A stretch of DNA of 14,449 nt from JBBDWJ01 sp040902925. Lineage in GTDB: Bacteria; Acidobacteriota; Terriglobia; Bryobacterales; UBA6623. The stretch's first letter is position 1, and every line of letters starts with the position of its first letter. Shown piece by piece: positions 1-7,068 of the stretch. The notes beneath the pieces are model-generated. The model saw only the letters and a list, made by a program, of their open reading frames with translations. It did no database searches and was not told the origin of the DNA. A program made the translations under genes and the position numbers. Where the stretch lies: assembly GCA_040902925.1 (NCBI GenBank), contig JBBDWJ010000291.1, positions 1 to 14,449 on the forward strand. The letters run 5' to 3'.

Positions 1-642
1 ATCAACACTCGCATCGCGCAGTATGAGATGGCTTATCGGATGCAGACGTCGGTGCCGGAGCTGACGGATTTGTCGGCCGAGCCGGAGAGCACTTTTGCAC
101 TCTATGGCGACGATGCGCGCGAGGCGGGAAGCTTTGCGGCCAATTGCCTGCTGGCGCGGCGGCTATCCGAACGCGGCGTGCGATTCATTCAGCTTTATCA
201 TCGCGGCTGGGATCATCACAACGATTTGCCCAAAGGCATCGAGAGGCATTCCAAGGCGACCGATCAAGCTTGCGCGGCGCTGCTCACCGATCTCAAGCAG
301 CGCGGCTTGCTCGAAGACACGCTGGTGATCTGGGGCGGGGAATTCGGGCGCACCGTTTACTGCCAGGGCCGCCTGACCGGCGATAACTACGGCCGCGATC
401 ACCATCCGCGGTGTTTCACGATGTGGATGGCCGGCGGCGGCATCAAGCCCGGCATCTCGATCGGCGAGACGGACGAGTATTCCTACAACGTGGTGGCGGA
501 CCCGGTCCATGTGCACGATTTGCAAGCGACCGTGCTGCACTGTCTCGGCGTCGACCATACCAAACTGACCTACAAGCACCAGGGCCGGGCGTTCCGGCTG
601 ACCGATGTGGCGGGGAACGTGGTGAAGAAGGCGCTGGCCTGA
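1..642 (+). CDS. DUF1501 domain protein, C-terminal part (5' end outside window)
   Basis: The reading frame is open from base 1 to a TGA at 640-642, so the gene starts upstream of the window. The 213 visible residues match the C-terminal half of the DUF1501 family, which is related to the alkaline phosphatase/sulfatase fold. Visible landmarks are YHRGWDHHNDL, then LVIWGGEFGRTVY, then GRDHHPRCFTMWMAGGG and HDLQATVLHCLGVDH; the His/Asp-rich blocks are the family's presumed metal-site residues. In Planctomycetota and Acidobacteriota these genes usually sit beside DUF1549/DUF1553 cytochrome-type genes, and that partner would be expected just upstream (inference). Family proteins usually carry an N-terminal Tat signal, which is not visible here. 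Biochemical role is unknown. The downstream neighbour (PadR) is convergent, so this is the last gene of its unit. Confidence 0.93.
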   Translation: MNTRIAQYEMAYRMQTSVPELTDLSAEPESTFALYGDDAREAGSFAANCLLARRLSERGVRFIQLYHRGWDHHNDLPKGIERHSKATDQACAALLTDLKQRGLLEDTLVIWGGEFGRTVYCQGRLTGDNYGRDHHPRCFTMWMAGGGIKPGISIGETDEYSYNVVADPVHVHDLQATVLHCLGVDHTKLTYKHQGRAFRLTDVAGNVVKKALA

Positions 643-775
643 GGTCAGCGGTCTGGCCGCAAGGAGATGATCGGGTCAATTTTTGTGGCCGGGCACGCTG
701 GAATATAGGACACCAGGAACCGATAGTCCCTCGCCCAAGGTGCGCCACGACAGGATAAAGCGCCATACTCGCATC

Positions 776-1129
776 TCAGCCCTCCTCGGCCGGCCACATC
801 ACCTGCCCGATGGCGCGCGCCAGTTGCTTCCACTTGGACTCCTCGGCCGCGAGCTGCTTTTTGCCTTTGGGCGTGAGGCGGTAGTATTTGAACTCGCGGT
901 TGCGGTCTTTGGCGGTTTCCCATTTCGAGGCCAGCAGACCCTTGCGTTCCAGGCGGTGCAGCGCCGGGTAGAGCGAGCCGTGCTCCACCTGCAGCACTTC
1001 GTCGGTCGTCCGCTGGATGTGTTTGGCAATCTCGTGCCCGTGCGCGGGTCCGAACAGCAGCGTGCGCAGGATCAACATGTCGAGCGTGCCTTGCAGCAGA
1101 TCCACGCGGTCGGGTGGTTTGTTGGCCAT
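776..1129 (-). CDS. PadR family transcriptional regulator
   Basis: This 117-residue protein has the usual length of the short acidobacterial PadR regulators. After the opening DLLQGTLDMLIL helix comes GPAHGHEIAKHIQ and the winged-helix recognition block GSLYPALHRLERKG (residues 51-64). A basic wing (KDRNREFKYYRLTPKG) and a short C-terminal dimerisation helix follow. It is a predicted cytoplasmic DNA-binding dimer repressor. In Acidobacteriota such genes usually precede an ABC-type MacB/FtsX permease, but no permease is present here: the next gene on that side is the convergent DUF1501 gene. The start at 1129 is supported by the family's N-terminal motif. There is no Shine-Dalgarno sequence; instead a -10-like hexamer ends 7 bases before the ATG. 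The target is unknown and autoregulation is likely. Confidence 0.93.
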   Translation of the reverse strand: MANKPPDRVDLLQGTLDMLILRTLLFGPAHGHEIAKHIQRTTDEVLQVEHGSLYPALHRLERKGLLASKWETAKDRNREFKYYRLTPKGKKQLAAEESKWKQLARAIGQVMWPAEEG

Positions 1130-1167
1130 GGTAGATATTCTACCCGGAATTGCTCTTTGAGGGTAGA
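1130..1167 (-). promoter_or_regulatory. PadR promoter with nested inverted repeats at the start codon
   Basis: Directly next to the padR ATG lies GTAGA-ATA-TCTAC (1131-1143), a perfect inverted repeat with 5-base arms. One of its arms is also part of a second repeat: TCTACCC (1139-1145) and GGGTAGA (1161-1167), perfect 7-base arms spaced by 15 bases. On the minus strand the hexamer TAGAAT (1142-1137) resembles a -10 box and ends 7 bases before the ATG, which predicts a leaderless transcript. No convincing -35 box is seen. The overlap of repeat and -10 fits autorepression by PadR (inference). Confidence 0.55.
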
Positions 1168-1379
1168 CGGTCGACCATGGACGGGGTTAGCCGGACCGGA
1201 AAATATTTATGGAGGGCAGGGAGTCCGCGGCCCTGCGCGGACTGGGCCGGGCGCCCGCGCCCGCGAGGATTTCTCCAGCCGGGCGCCACGCGGCCCGCCA
1301 TGGCGCGGCCTCGCTGCTCGTGATGGCGCGGGCCCGTCTGCTCGGCGATGGGGGCGGCCGAAATGGCAAGATGGAACGT

Positions 1380-1898
1380 ATGGTGACCCTGCGCTGCACA
1401 CGAAAGCTGCAGAAAAAACTGCGCGCTTCCGAGGTTCCGGAAATCGGGCCGTTGACGACGGTTCTCGGCGACTGGTATGGGGACATTCTCTTCACGCGCC
1501 ACGCACGGCTGCTGGTCTTCGTGAGTGAACAGTCGCGCCTGGCGGTCCTGCTCCACGCCCGCGATTTTCCAACCTTGGAGGAAAGGTTTCGCGCCGGCGT
1601 GGTTGCGTTGTTGAGACATTTGGGAGTTTCGGAGGAGGCCATCCGCCGCGAGGAGGCGGCCATGGCTGAGATAGTCTATGCGCCAACGCGCAACCGCAGC
1701 CTGCTCGGAACGTTGAATGACTACTTTCGCGCGCTCCCGTTGATGATCGAGGACCGCCCCACGGTGACGTTGACGCAATACGCACTGCGCCTGAGTAAAA
1801 CGCTCTGCGGGCCCATGAACTATGAACGCCCCCGTGACGTAGCAATGCGTCTGATGAGTGATTGGCGCATGGAGAGCTTCGCGCCCCGAGTGCAATGA
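1380..1898 (+). CDS. DUF6933 domain protein of unknown function
   Basis: The 172-residue product has the full-length pattern of the DUF6933 family. It opens with MVTLRCTRKLQKKL, then has GDWYGDILFTRHARLLVFVS, HARDFPTLEERFR, an ARNRS-like segment (APTRNRSLLGTLNDY) and a C-terminal LSKTLCGPMNY block. These proteins are small, soluble and uncharacterised, often in accessory regions. The start at 1380 is chosen because family members begin at this MVTLRCT-like motif. An ATG at 1371 and another at 1209 are in frame, but the intervening Ala/Arg/Gly-rich sequence does not resemble the family. No good ribosome binding site precedes either 1371 or 1380. After the TGA the same frame stays open for another 32 codons, to a TAA at 1995. 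The gene is isolated, with about 350 bases before the next gene. Confidence 0.8.
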   Translation: MVTLRCTRKLQKKLRASEVPEIGPLTTVLGDWYGDILFTRHARLLVFVSEQSRLAVLLHARDFPTLEERFRAGVVALLRHLGVSEEAIRREEAAMAEIVYAPTRNRSLLGTLNDYFRALPLMIEDRPTVTLTQYALRLSKTLCGPMNYERPRDVAMRLMSDWRMESFAPRVQ

Positions 1899-2246
1899 CT
1901 TGAGTGCAAGACCACAACGCAGTGGCCCGAGCGCCGTGAGAAGCCGTACGACTTGCCGAGCGCGCTGTACCAAGGCACGCCAACTCCCCGCCGCTAAGCA
2001 GTGAAGTTTTTAAGCAGTGAAGTTTAGCGCCCGGCGGCAATGCCCCTCCAATCGCTTGGTTATCGCTTGTAACGGCGAGGCTGGCCGGTGCGCCATTTGT
2101 TTCCATGGGAGGCCGTACGGCGATTGCGTGGAAGCAATCGTTGACGTATACTTCCAGGACCAACGGAAGCGCCCTCCGGTACGGACATACTGCAAACGAA
2201 TCTCAAATTACAGTTTGGAACCCATGCTGCAAGGGAAAGGATCGGA
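1899..2246 (+). other. 348-base intergenic stretch without a confident gene
   Basis: No full gene is recognised. The frame of the upstream DUF6933 gene remains open after its TGA from 1899 to a TAA at 1995, encoding a non-repetitive 32-residue tail (it includes PERREKPYDLPSALYQG). This could be decayed coding sequence or chance. A 16-base tandem duplication follows at 1995-2025. A perfect hairpin CGATTGC-GTGGAA-GCAATCG lies at 2121-2140, directly followed by TTGACG, a possible -35 box. The end of the stretch is a purine-rich leader (AAGGGAAAGG) serving as ribosome binding site for the methyltransferase at 2247. Confidence 0.5.
1995..2025. repeat. Two-copy 16-base tandem repeat
   Basis: The 15-base word TAAGCAGTGAAGTTT occurs at 1995-2009 and again at 2011-2025 with one T between them, a period of 16. 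The first copy begins at the TAA that closes the open tail after the DUF6933 gene. It is most simply a local slippage duplication. Two copies are too few to call an iteron or CRISPR array. Confidence 0.85.
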
Positions 2247-2810
2247 ATGAGAGCGAAGAGAACTGTGTTTCTAGTGATTTTGCTGACAATGACTTTCTCG
2301 TTGGCGCTCGCGCCAGCGCAAGAGAAGACCCTGCGCGAGCCCGACGTGATTTACGTACCCACGCCGCAGGAAGTCGTGGATGAAATGCTAAAGCTCGCAG
2401 GGGTTCACAGCGGTGATATTGTGTACGATCTTGGCTGTGGAGACGGGCGTACCGTCATTACGGCCGCCAAGGAATACGGAGTGCGCGCGGTCGGCATCGA
2501 CATCAACCCGGAGCGCATCCAGGAATCGAAGGAGAACGCGCAGAAGGCCGGTGTGACCGACAAAGTCGCCTTCCGCAACGAAGACCTCTTTGAGGCCGAT
2601 ATCAAAGAAGCAACGGTGGTTACCCTCTACCTGTTGCAGTCGCTGAACGTGAAGCTCCGCCCGAAACTGTGGGCGGAACTGAAGCCCGGCACGCGCGTCG
2701 TCTCGCACGCCTTCGACATGGGCGATTGGGAGCCCGAGAAGCAGATCGAGGTGGATGGCCGCCGCGTGTTCCTATGGCGGGTTCCGGCCAGGACGGCTAG
2801 GGCCAACTAG
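2247..2810 (+). CDS. Exported-looking class I SAM-dependent methyltransferase
   Basis: The 187-residue product starts with a typical Sec signal peptide: basic MRAKR, a hydrophobic core (TVFLVILLTMTFSLALA) and an APA-Q cleavage context, predicted after residue 24. The rest is a compact class I methyltransferase fold. A YVPTP segment (36-40) precedes motif I, DLGCGDGR (61-68). The acidic residue for the adenosine ribose is in GIDINPERI (D85), followed by NEDLFEAD. Motif I is complete, so the protein should bind S-adenosylmethionine. This is puzzling for a protein predicted to leave the cytoplasm, where no SAM supply is known. Homologues with this YVPTP plus signal-peptide layout are annotated only as methyltransferases; the substrate is unknown. 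The purine-rich AAGGGAAAGG just upstream supports the ATG at 2247. It is monocistronic by position. Confidence 0.9.
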   Translation: MRAKRTVFLVILLTMTFSLALAPAQEKTLREPDVIYVPTPQEVVDEMLKLAGVHSGDIVYDLGCGDGRTVITAAKEYGVRAVGIDINPERIQESKENAQKAGVTDKVAFRNEDLFEADIKEATVVTLYLLQSLNVKLRPKLWAELKPGTRVVSHAFDMGDWEPEKQIEVDGRRVFLWRVPARTARAN

Positions 2811-2841
2811 CGGAGGGAGGCCCTTTCGGGGGCCCGTTCCG
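2811..2841 (+). terminator. Hairpin just after the methyltransferase gene
   Basis: Immediately after the TAG stop, GGCCC (2819-2823) and GGGCC (2830-2834) form a stem around TTTCGG. Outer arms CGGA (2811-2814) and TCCG (2838-2841) extend it across a small internal loop. It is not followed by a T-run, so it may be a weak terminator or an mRNA 3' stabiliser rather than a classical intrinsic terminator. Confidence 0.4.
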
Positions 2842-2859
2842 CCGTCGGAAGTCCAGTTA

Positions 2860-2898
2860 GGGCCGCGTTAAGGGCGTAGCGCACTACGCCCGCGGCCC
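2860..2898. repeat. Large GC-rich palindrome between convergent genes
   Basis: Two consecutive perfect 7-base stems share one axis. GGGCCGC (2860-2866) pairs with GCGGCCC (2892-2898), and inside it GGGCGTA (2872-2878) pairs with TACGCCC (2885-2891). They are separated only by a GTTAA bulge on the left arm, and the loop is GCGCAC. GTT/AAC just outside can add three more pairs past a bulged A. It lies between the ends of the methyltransferase gene and the acyltransferase gene, so it could serve as a bidirectional terminator or be a REP-like extragenic palindrome. No T-run follows on either strand. Confidence 0.65.
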
Positions 2899-2951
2899 AA
2901 CCACGGCAAAGGCCTCTCCCGCGCGCTGCGCTCGGGTTCGACAGGCCGGGC

Positions 2952-3440
2952 TCACGGCGCGCTGGCCTGCCGCTGCATCGCCCGGGCGGGTGAGCCGCCG
3001 ACCATGGCGTGATCGGGAACATCCTTGTTCACCAGCGAACCCGCTCCGATGACGCTGGACACGCCAACTTTTATGCCGTCGATCAGCACGGAGCCGATGC
3101 CCACGCAGGCCCGGGCGCCGATTTCGCAGCCGCCCGCAATGTTGGCTCCGGGCTGAATCGTTACGTAGTCGCCGATCGAAGTATCGTGGCCGATCAACAC
3201 GCCCCGGTTGACTCGCACGTGGCGGCCCAGCGTCGTATGCGCGGCGATGATCACTCCGGGGCTTAGAAACGTACCTTCCCCAATGGTGCTGGCCGGCGAA
3301 ACGTGCGCCTTGGGATGGATCACCCTCGCGAACGGCATCCCAAAGCCGGCAACCTGTTGTTGATCGAGCCGCCTTGCCTGATGTTTCACCAGCCGCACGG
3401 CCGGGGTTCGCAAAGCCGCTGGCTGCAGACCGAGTGGCAT
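2952..3440 (-). CDS. Hexapeptide-repeat (left-handed beta-helix) acyltransferase, NeuD/PglD-like, short N-terminus
   Basis: Residues from about 35 to 155 are a clear left-handed beta-helix transferase of the NeuD/PglD sugar O/N-acyltransferase type. FARVIHPKAHVSPASTIGEG is followed by imperfect [LIV]G-x4 hexapeptide turns, a catalytic-type GVLIGHDTSIGDY with His, then GARACVGIGS, SVIGAGSLVNKDVP and the closing VGGSPAR. Known relatives transfer acetyl groups from acetyl-CoA to amino or hydroxyl sugars for surface glycans. Full-length relatives have about 80 residues of N-terminal Rossmann-like subdomain; here only about 34 precede the helix and no GxGG motif is visible in any minus-strand frame upstream. 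The ATG at 3440 is the longest ATG start but lacks a well-spaced ribosome binding site; 3338 (MPFARV) is an alternative. It may be a truncated gene or a minimal acyltransferase. Confidence 0.75.
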   Translation of the reverse strand: MPLGLQPAALRTPAVRLVKHQARRLDQQQVAGFGMPFARVIHPKAHVSPASTIGEGTFLSPGVIIAAHTTLGRHVRVNRGVLIGHDTSIGDYVTIQPGANIAGGCEIGARACVGIGSVLIDGIKVGVSSVIGAGSLVNKDVPDHAMVGGSPARAMQRQASAP

Positions 3441-3601
3441 TCCTTGTACGAGCGTTTGTGGAAGCCAAACGCGCCGGCGAGCCGCTCGTGATCAATGGTC
3501 CGGATTGGGGGCTGCCGAACGAAAGCCTGGAGGAATGGATACTGGAGCCCGGCTCCGCGCGGTGTGGAAGCAGCAGGCGTCGATCGGATATCCTTGTTGG
3601 C

Positions 3602-4027
3602 ATGGCCGCAAAGAAGGGCTACTGGCTCGTAAAATCGGAACCATTCAAGTATTCCTGGGAGCAGTTCGTCAAAGACGGCGAGACGACCTGGGATGGGGTT
3701 CGCAACTATCTGGCGCGCAACAATCTCAAGGCGATGAAGAAAGGCGATGAGGTGCTTTTCTACCACAGCAACGAAGGGCTGGCCGTGGTAGGCATTGCCA
3801 AGGTGAGCAAGGAGGCTTTCCAGGATCCCAGCACCGATGACGAGCGCTGGGTGGCGGTGAGCCTTAAGCCCGCCAAGGCCCTGAAAACACCGGTGACTCT
3901 CGACGAGATCAAGAAGGACAAGAAGCTGCAGGATATGATGCTCGTTCGGCAGGGGCGGCTGTCGGTCGCCGCGGTGACCGAGGACGAGTTTCACACGATC
4001 GTCGACCGCGGAGGAAAGAAGAGCTAA
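3602..4027 (+). CDS. EVE domain protein (thymocyte nuclear protein 1-like)
   Basis: The 141-residue product is a single complete EVE domain, a PUA/YTH-like fold associated with recognition of modified bases. Landmarks are YWLVKSEPFKYS at the start, WDGVRNYLARNNLKAMKKGD, VLFYHSNEGLAVVGIAKV and, near the end, MMLVRQGRLSVAAVTEDEF. The length matches stand-alone bacterial EVE proteins. The ATG at 3602 is chosen because family members start a few residues before YWLVKSEP. The frame is open back to a TTG at 3374, and the extra 76 residues have coding-like codon use but no recognisable homology. There is no strong Shine-Dalgarno sequence before 3602. The gene is divergent from the acyltransferase and upstream of gldA, with no restriction or defence gene beside it. 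Ligand specificity cannot be read from sequence. Confidence 0.92.
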   Translation: MAAKKGYWLVKSEPFKYSWEQFVKDGETTWDGVRNYLARNNLKAMKKGDEVLFYHSNEGLAVVGIAKVSKEAFQDPSTDDERWVAVSLKPAKALKTPVTLDEIKKDKKLQDMMLVRQGRLSVAAVTEDEFHTIVDRGGKKS

Positions 4028-4152
4028 GTGGGATTGACAATCTGTCTGTCCGCGCTTGCGCTGGACGTGAAACTGCTTCACAGGTTTGGCAACCGCGCGT
4101 GAGATCCCCTCCCGGCAGCCTGCTAGTCTAGAAATCCGAACGGAGGCGCCCG

Positions 4153-5292
4153 ATGTTGTCCGTCTTTTCCTCACCAAGCCGTTACACGCAAGGCAAGGAC
4201 GCCACCGAAGCTCTGGGCTCGGAGATGAAAAAGCTTGGCCTCGACGGGCCTGCGCTGATCGTCGCCGGCAAGTCGGCCGAGCGCCTGTTGGCGGAAACCT
4301 GGGCGCGCAGTCTTGGAGGCAAGCGCATCGCGTTTGCCGTGCACCGTTTCAGCGGCGAATGCTCGACGGCGGAAATCGAGCGCGTCATGACGGCGGCGCG
4401 GCAGCAGCAAGCGCAAGTCATCGTCGGAGCCGGAGGCGGCAAAGTCCTCGACACGGCGCGCGCCGCCGCCGACGGCTTGAATCTTCCCGTAGTCAACTGC
4501 CCGACGGTCGCTTCCAGCGATGCTCCCTGTAGCGCGCTGTCGGTCATCTACAACGACGACGGCGTTTTCGAGGAGTACCGCTTCTATCGCAAGAATCCCG
4601 ATCTGGTGCTGGTCGACACCCAGGTAATCGCGCGGGCGCCGGTGCGGCTGCTGGTGGCCGGCATGGGCGACGCGCTGGCAACGATGTTCGAGGCCCGCAC
4701 TTGCGTTGAAGGACACGTCAAGAACATGCGCGGCGGCGCGTCGACCCAGAGCGCCCTGGCGCTTGCGGAGTTGTGCTACCAGACCCTGCTGCGCGACGGC
4801 TTACAGGCTCGCCTGGCCAACGAAAGCCGCGCCGTCACGCCGGCTCTCGAGCGTTTGATCGAGGCGAACACGTTGCTCTCCGGCCTCGGTTTTGAGTCTT
4901 CGGGATTGGCCGCGGCCCACGCTGTCCACAACGGCCTCACTGCTGCTGCTTCGACCCATCCTTACTTTCACGGCGAGAAAGTCGCCTTTGGCGTCCTGGT
5001 GCAACTTGTGCTCGAGGGCAAGCCGCGCGACGCCGTCGAAGAGGTGCTGCGTTTTTCAACCGAAGTAGGCCTGCCGACGACGCTTACCCATATAGGCCTC
5101 GAAGAGCCTTCGCCGGAAACCCTCGAGAGGGTCGCCATGCGCTCGACCGCCGAGGGCGAGACGATCCACAACGAGCCCTTCGAGGTTTTGCCTGGCATGG
5201 TCGTGGACGCGATTCGAGCGGCCGATGCGCTCGGCCGGGAGTTCGGCAAGCGTAACCGCGTTGTGTTCGCGAGAACGGCGGGACGAAGTTAG
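4153..5292 (+). CDS. gldA: Glycerol dehydrogenase (NAD-dependent, zinc)
   Basis: The 379-residue protein has the length and motif order of GldA in the iron/zinc-dependent alcohol dehydrogenase (family III) superfamily. It oxidises glycerol to dihydroxyacetone with NAD+ in the cytoplasm. The NAD-binding loop is VGAGGGKVLDTARA (about residues 95-108), followed by the family block PTVASSDAPCSALSVIY. The three zinc ligands are at the expected spacing: D173 in GMGDALATMFEA, H256 in AHAVHNGL and H273 in YFHGEKVAFG. A strong GGAGG lies 9 bases before the ATG. It is preceded by a 125-base gap after the EVE gene and followed 105 bases later by glgA. No glycerol kinase or dihydroxyacetone kinase is seen in the window, so the physiological direction is open. 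Confidence 0.93.
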   Translation: MLSVFSSPSRYTQGKDATEALGSEMKKLGLDGPALIVAGKSAERLLAETWARSLGGKRIAFAVHRFSGECSTAEIERVMTAARQQQAQVIVGAGGGKVLDTARAAADGLNLPVVNCPTVASSDAPCSALSVIYNDDGVFEEYRFYRKNPDLVLVDTQVIARAPVRLLVAGMGDALATMFEARTCVEGHVKNMRGGASTQSALALAELCYQTLLRDGLQARLANESRAVTPALERLIEANTLLSGLGFESSGLAAAHAVHNGLTAAASTHPYFHGEKVAFGVLVQLVLEGKPRDAVEEVLRFSTEVGLPTTLTHIGLEEPSPETLERVAMRSTAEGETIHNEPFEVLPGMVVDAIRAADALGREFGKRNRVVFARTAGRS

Positions 5293-5397
5293 CAGCGACC
5301 ACGTATAGACCAAGATGGACACGGATAGAATGGAGTTGGGCCGGTGGCTTCCACTCTCTCCGCCCGGCAGCGCACATCCCACACCAGGAAAGCTTGC

Positions 5398-6888
5398 ATG
5401 AAGATTTTGATGGCGGCCTCGGAGGTCGAACCCTTTTCAAAAACCGGCGGCCTGGCGGATATTCTCGGCGCGTTGCCGCCGCAACTGGCGAGCAGGGGCC
5501 ACCAGGTAAACGTGGTATCGCCGTTCTATCGCTCGGTTCAACTCTCCGAGCCCGCCGTGTGGGCCGATAATCTCAGTATCACTCTTGGACCTGACGCGCA
5601 CGTTGTTCGGGTCCTCACGGTGGCGAACGACGGCGTCACGTATTACTTTGTCGACTACCCGCCGTTTTTCGGCCGTGATGGGTTTTACGGTACGCCGGCA
5701 GGCGACTACGCCGACAACGCCTACCGCTTTTTGCTTTTTTCGAAGGCGGTCATCGAGATTGCGCGCGTTACGTCGCCGGATGTGATTCATTGCCACGACT
5801 GGCAGACGGGCCTGGTGCCCGCGCTGCTCAAGACCGCCCATGCCGCCGACCCGGTTGTGGGTGGCGTGCCGGTAGTTTTCACGATCCACAATCTGGGTTA
5901 CCAGGGCAGCTTCGACGCATCACTGATGGGCCCGCTTGGACTGCCGGCCGGTTTGATGAGCGTTGACGGCCTCGAGTTTTACGGGCGGCTGAACTACCTC
6001 AAAGGCGGCTTGGTCTTCGCCGACGCCCTCACCACTGTCAGCGAGGCCTACGCGCGTGAAATTCAGACTCCGGAATTCGGCGCCGGCCTGGATGGGCTGC
6101 TTGCCTGGCGCGGCAGCGTGCTGACGGGCATCCTCAACGGCGTGAACTACGAAAGCTGGGACCCTCGCACCGACCGGCTCATCGCCGCAAACTACTCGGC
6201 CGACAACCTGGAAGCCAAGCAAGCATGCAAGCGTGATTTGATCGACACGTTTGGCATCACCAGCGGCCCGGACCGTCCTCTCATCGGCATGGTCTCGCGT
6301 CTCGCCACGCAGAAGGGCTCCGACCTTGTAGGAGTGGCCGCGCAGGACTTGATGGCGATGGATATCTCCATAACGGTGCTCGGGGCCGGTGACGCCGTTT
6401 ACGTCGATCTGTTCCGCAGCCTCGAGCAGCGATTCCCGGGCCGGTTCGCGATGAAGGTGGCGTATGACGAGACGCTGGCGCATAAGGTTGAGGCGGGCGC
6501 CGATATGTTCCTGATGCCGAGCCGCTACGAGCCCTGCGGCTTGAACCAAATGTACAGCCTGCGCTATGGCACGCCGCCGGTGGTCCGGGCGACCGGCGGA
6601 CTCGACGACACCATCGAGCCTTACGACCCGGCGACGGGAAAAGGCAACGGCTTCAAGTTCCGCGAATACACCGCGCCGGCCATGCTGGCGGCCGTGCGAG
6701 CGGCGCTCGATGTATATCAAAATCGCGCGCAATGGCGGCAACTGATGAAAAACGGCATGGCGCAGGACTTTAGCTGGGCCCGCGCGGTTCCCAAGTACGA
6801 ACAGATCTATCAGAGGGTGCTTAGGCCCGTCGGCGCCGGGGCGCCCGAGGCCAGCGGATCGGCCTCGAAAAAGGATCTGCTAACCTAA
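5398..6888 (+). CDS. glgA: Glycogen synthase (ADP-glucose, GT5)
   Basis: The 496-residue protein is a full-length GT5 bacterial glycogen synthase that adds glucose from ADP-glucose to the non-reducing end of an alpha-1,4-glucan. The N-terminal ADP-glucose motif KTGGLADI starts at K15, the classical position. Further landmarks are CHDWQTGLVPALL, FTIHNLGYQG, GILNGVNYESWDP and MVSRLATQKGSDL. The C-terminal catalytic block PSRYEPCGLNQMYSLRYGT contains E378, equivalent to the conserved catalytic-site glutamate. The ATG at 5398 is chosen because MKILMAASEVEPFSKTGG is the family N-terminus and AGGAAAG precedes it by about 6 bases; an in-frame start at 5344 would add an unrelated 18-residue extension. 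A TAGAAT hexamer at 5326-5331 could be a -10 box. No glgB, glgC or glgP is next to it. Confidence 0.96.
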   Translation: MKILMAASEVEPFSKTGGLADILGALPPQLASRGHQVNVVSPFYRSVQLSEPAVWADNLSITLGPDAHVVRVLTVANDGVTYYFVDYPPFFGRDGFYGTPAGDYADNAYRFLLFSKAVIEIARVTSPDVIHCHDWQTGLVPALLKTAHAADPVVGGVPVVFTIHNLGYQGSFDASLMGPLGLPAGLMSVDGLEFYGRLNYLKGGLVFADALTTVSEAYAREIQTPEFGAGLDGLLAWRGSVLTGILNGVNYESWDPRTDRLIAANYSADNLEAKQACKRDLIDTFGITSGPDRPLIGMVSRLATQKGSDLVGVAAQDLMAMDISITVLGAGDAVYVDLFRSLEQRFPGRFAMKVAYDETLAHKVEAGADMFLMPSRYEPCGLNQMYSLRYGTPPVVRATGGLDDTIEPYDPATGKGNGFKFREYTAPAMLAAVRAALDVYQNRAQWRQLMKNGMAQDFSWARAVPKYEQIYQRVLRPVGAGAPEASGSASKKDLLT

Positions 6889-7068
6889 GGGCAGAGGTTG
6901 GTCCTGGACGCAACGTTTCGGGCGCCAAAATTGAATCTTTTCGGATGCTGAGCGCATCCATAAGACCGTCGGGTGAGGTGTTGGCTTCGAATCGTTATGA
7001 CCGGCGCCGCCTGACCACGTTATAGGGTTGACAACCGCACAGATCAAAAAGGGCTTCGGAGGCATTGC

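Noticed and set aside
1140..1973. Long minus-strand reading frame opposite the DUF6933 gene
   Set aside because: Composition is Arg/Ala/Gln-rich with no recognisable domain, while the plus strand carries a clear family match; it is an antisense shadow in GC-rich DNA.
1995..2140. Integron attC-like or CRISPR-like structure around the tandem repeat
   Set aside because: No paired core sites, no integrase and only two repeat copies without spacers; the features do not fit either element.
3386..4177. Long minus-strand reading frame opposite the EVE gene
   Set aside because: It mirrors the EVE coding sequence and shows no domain of its own.
5920..6741. 273-codon minus-strand frame inside glgA
   Set aside because: It lies fully inside a well-supported glycogen synthase gene and has no recognisable motif.
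6943..6959. GGATGC-TGAGC-GCATCC hairpin after glgA
   Set aside because: The stem is only 6 bases, and no T-run follows on either strand; not enough to call a terminator.
7028..7033. TTGACA upstream of trxA as a promoter
   Set aside because: No -10-like hexamer lies 15-19 bases downstream, so I did not list a promoter.
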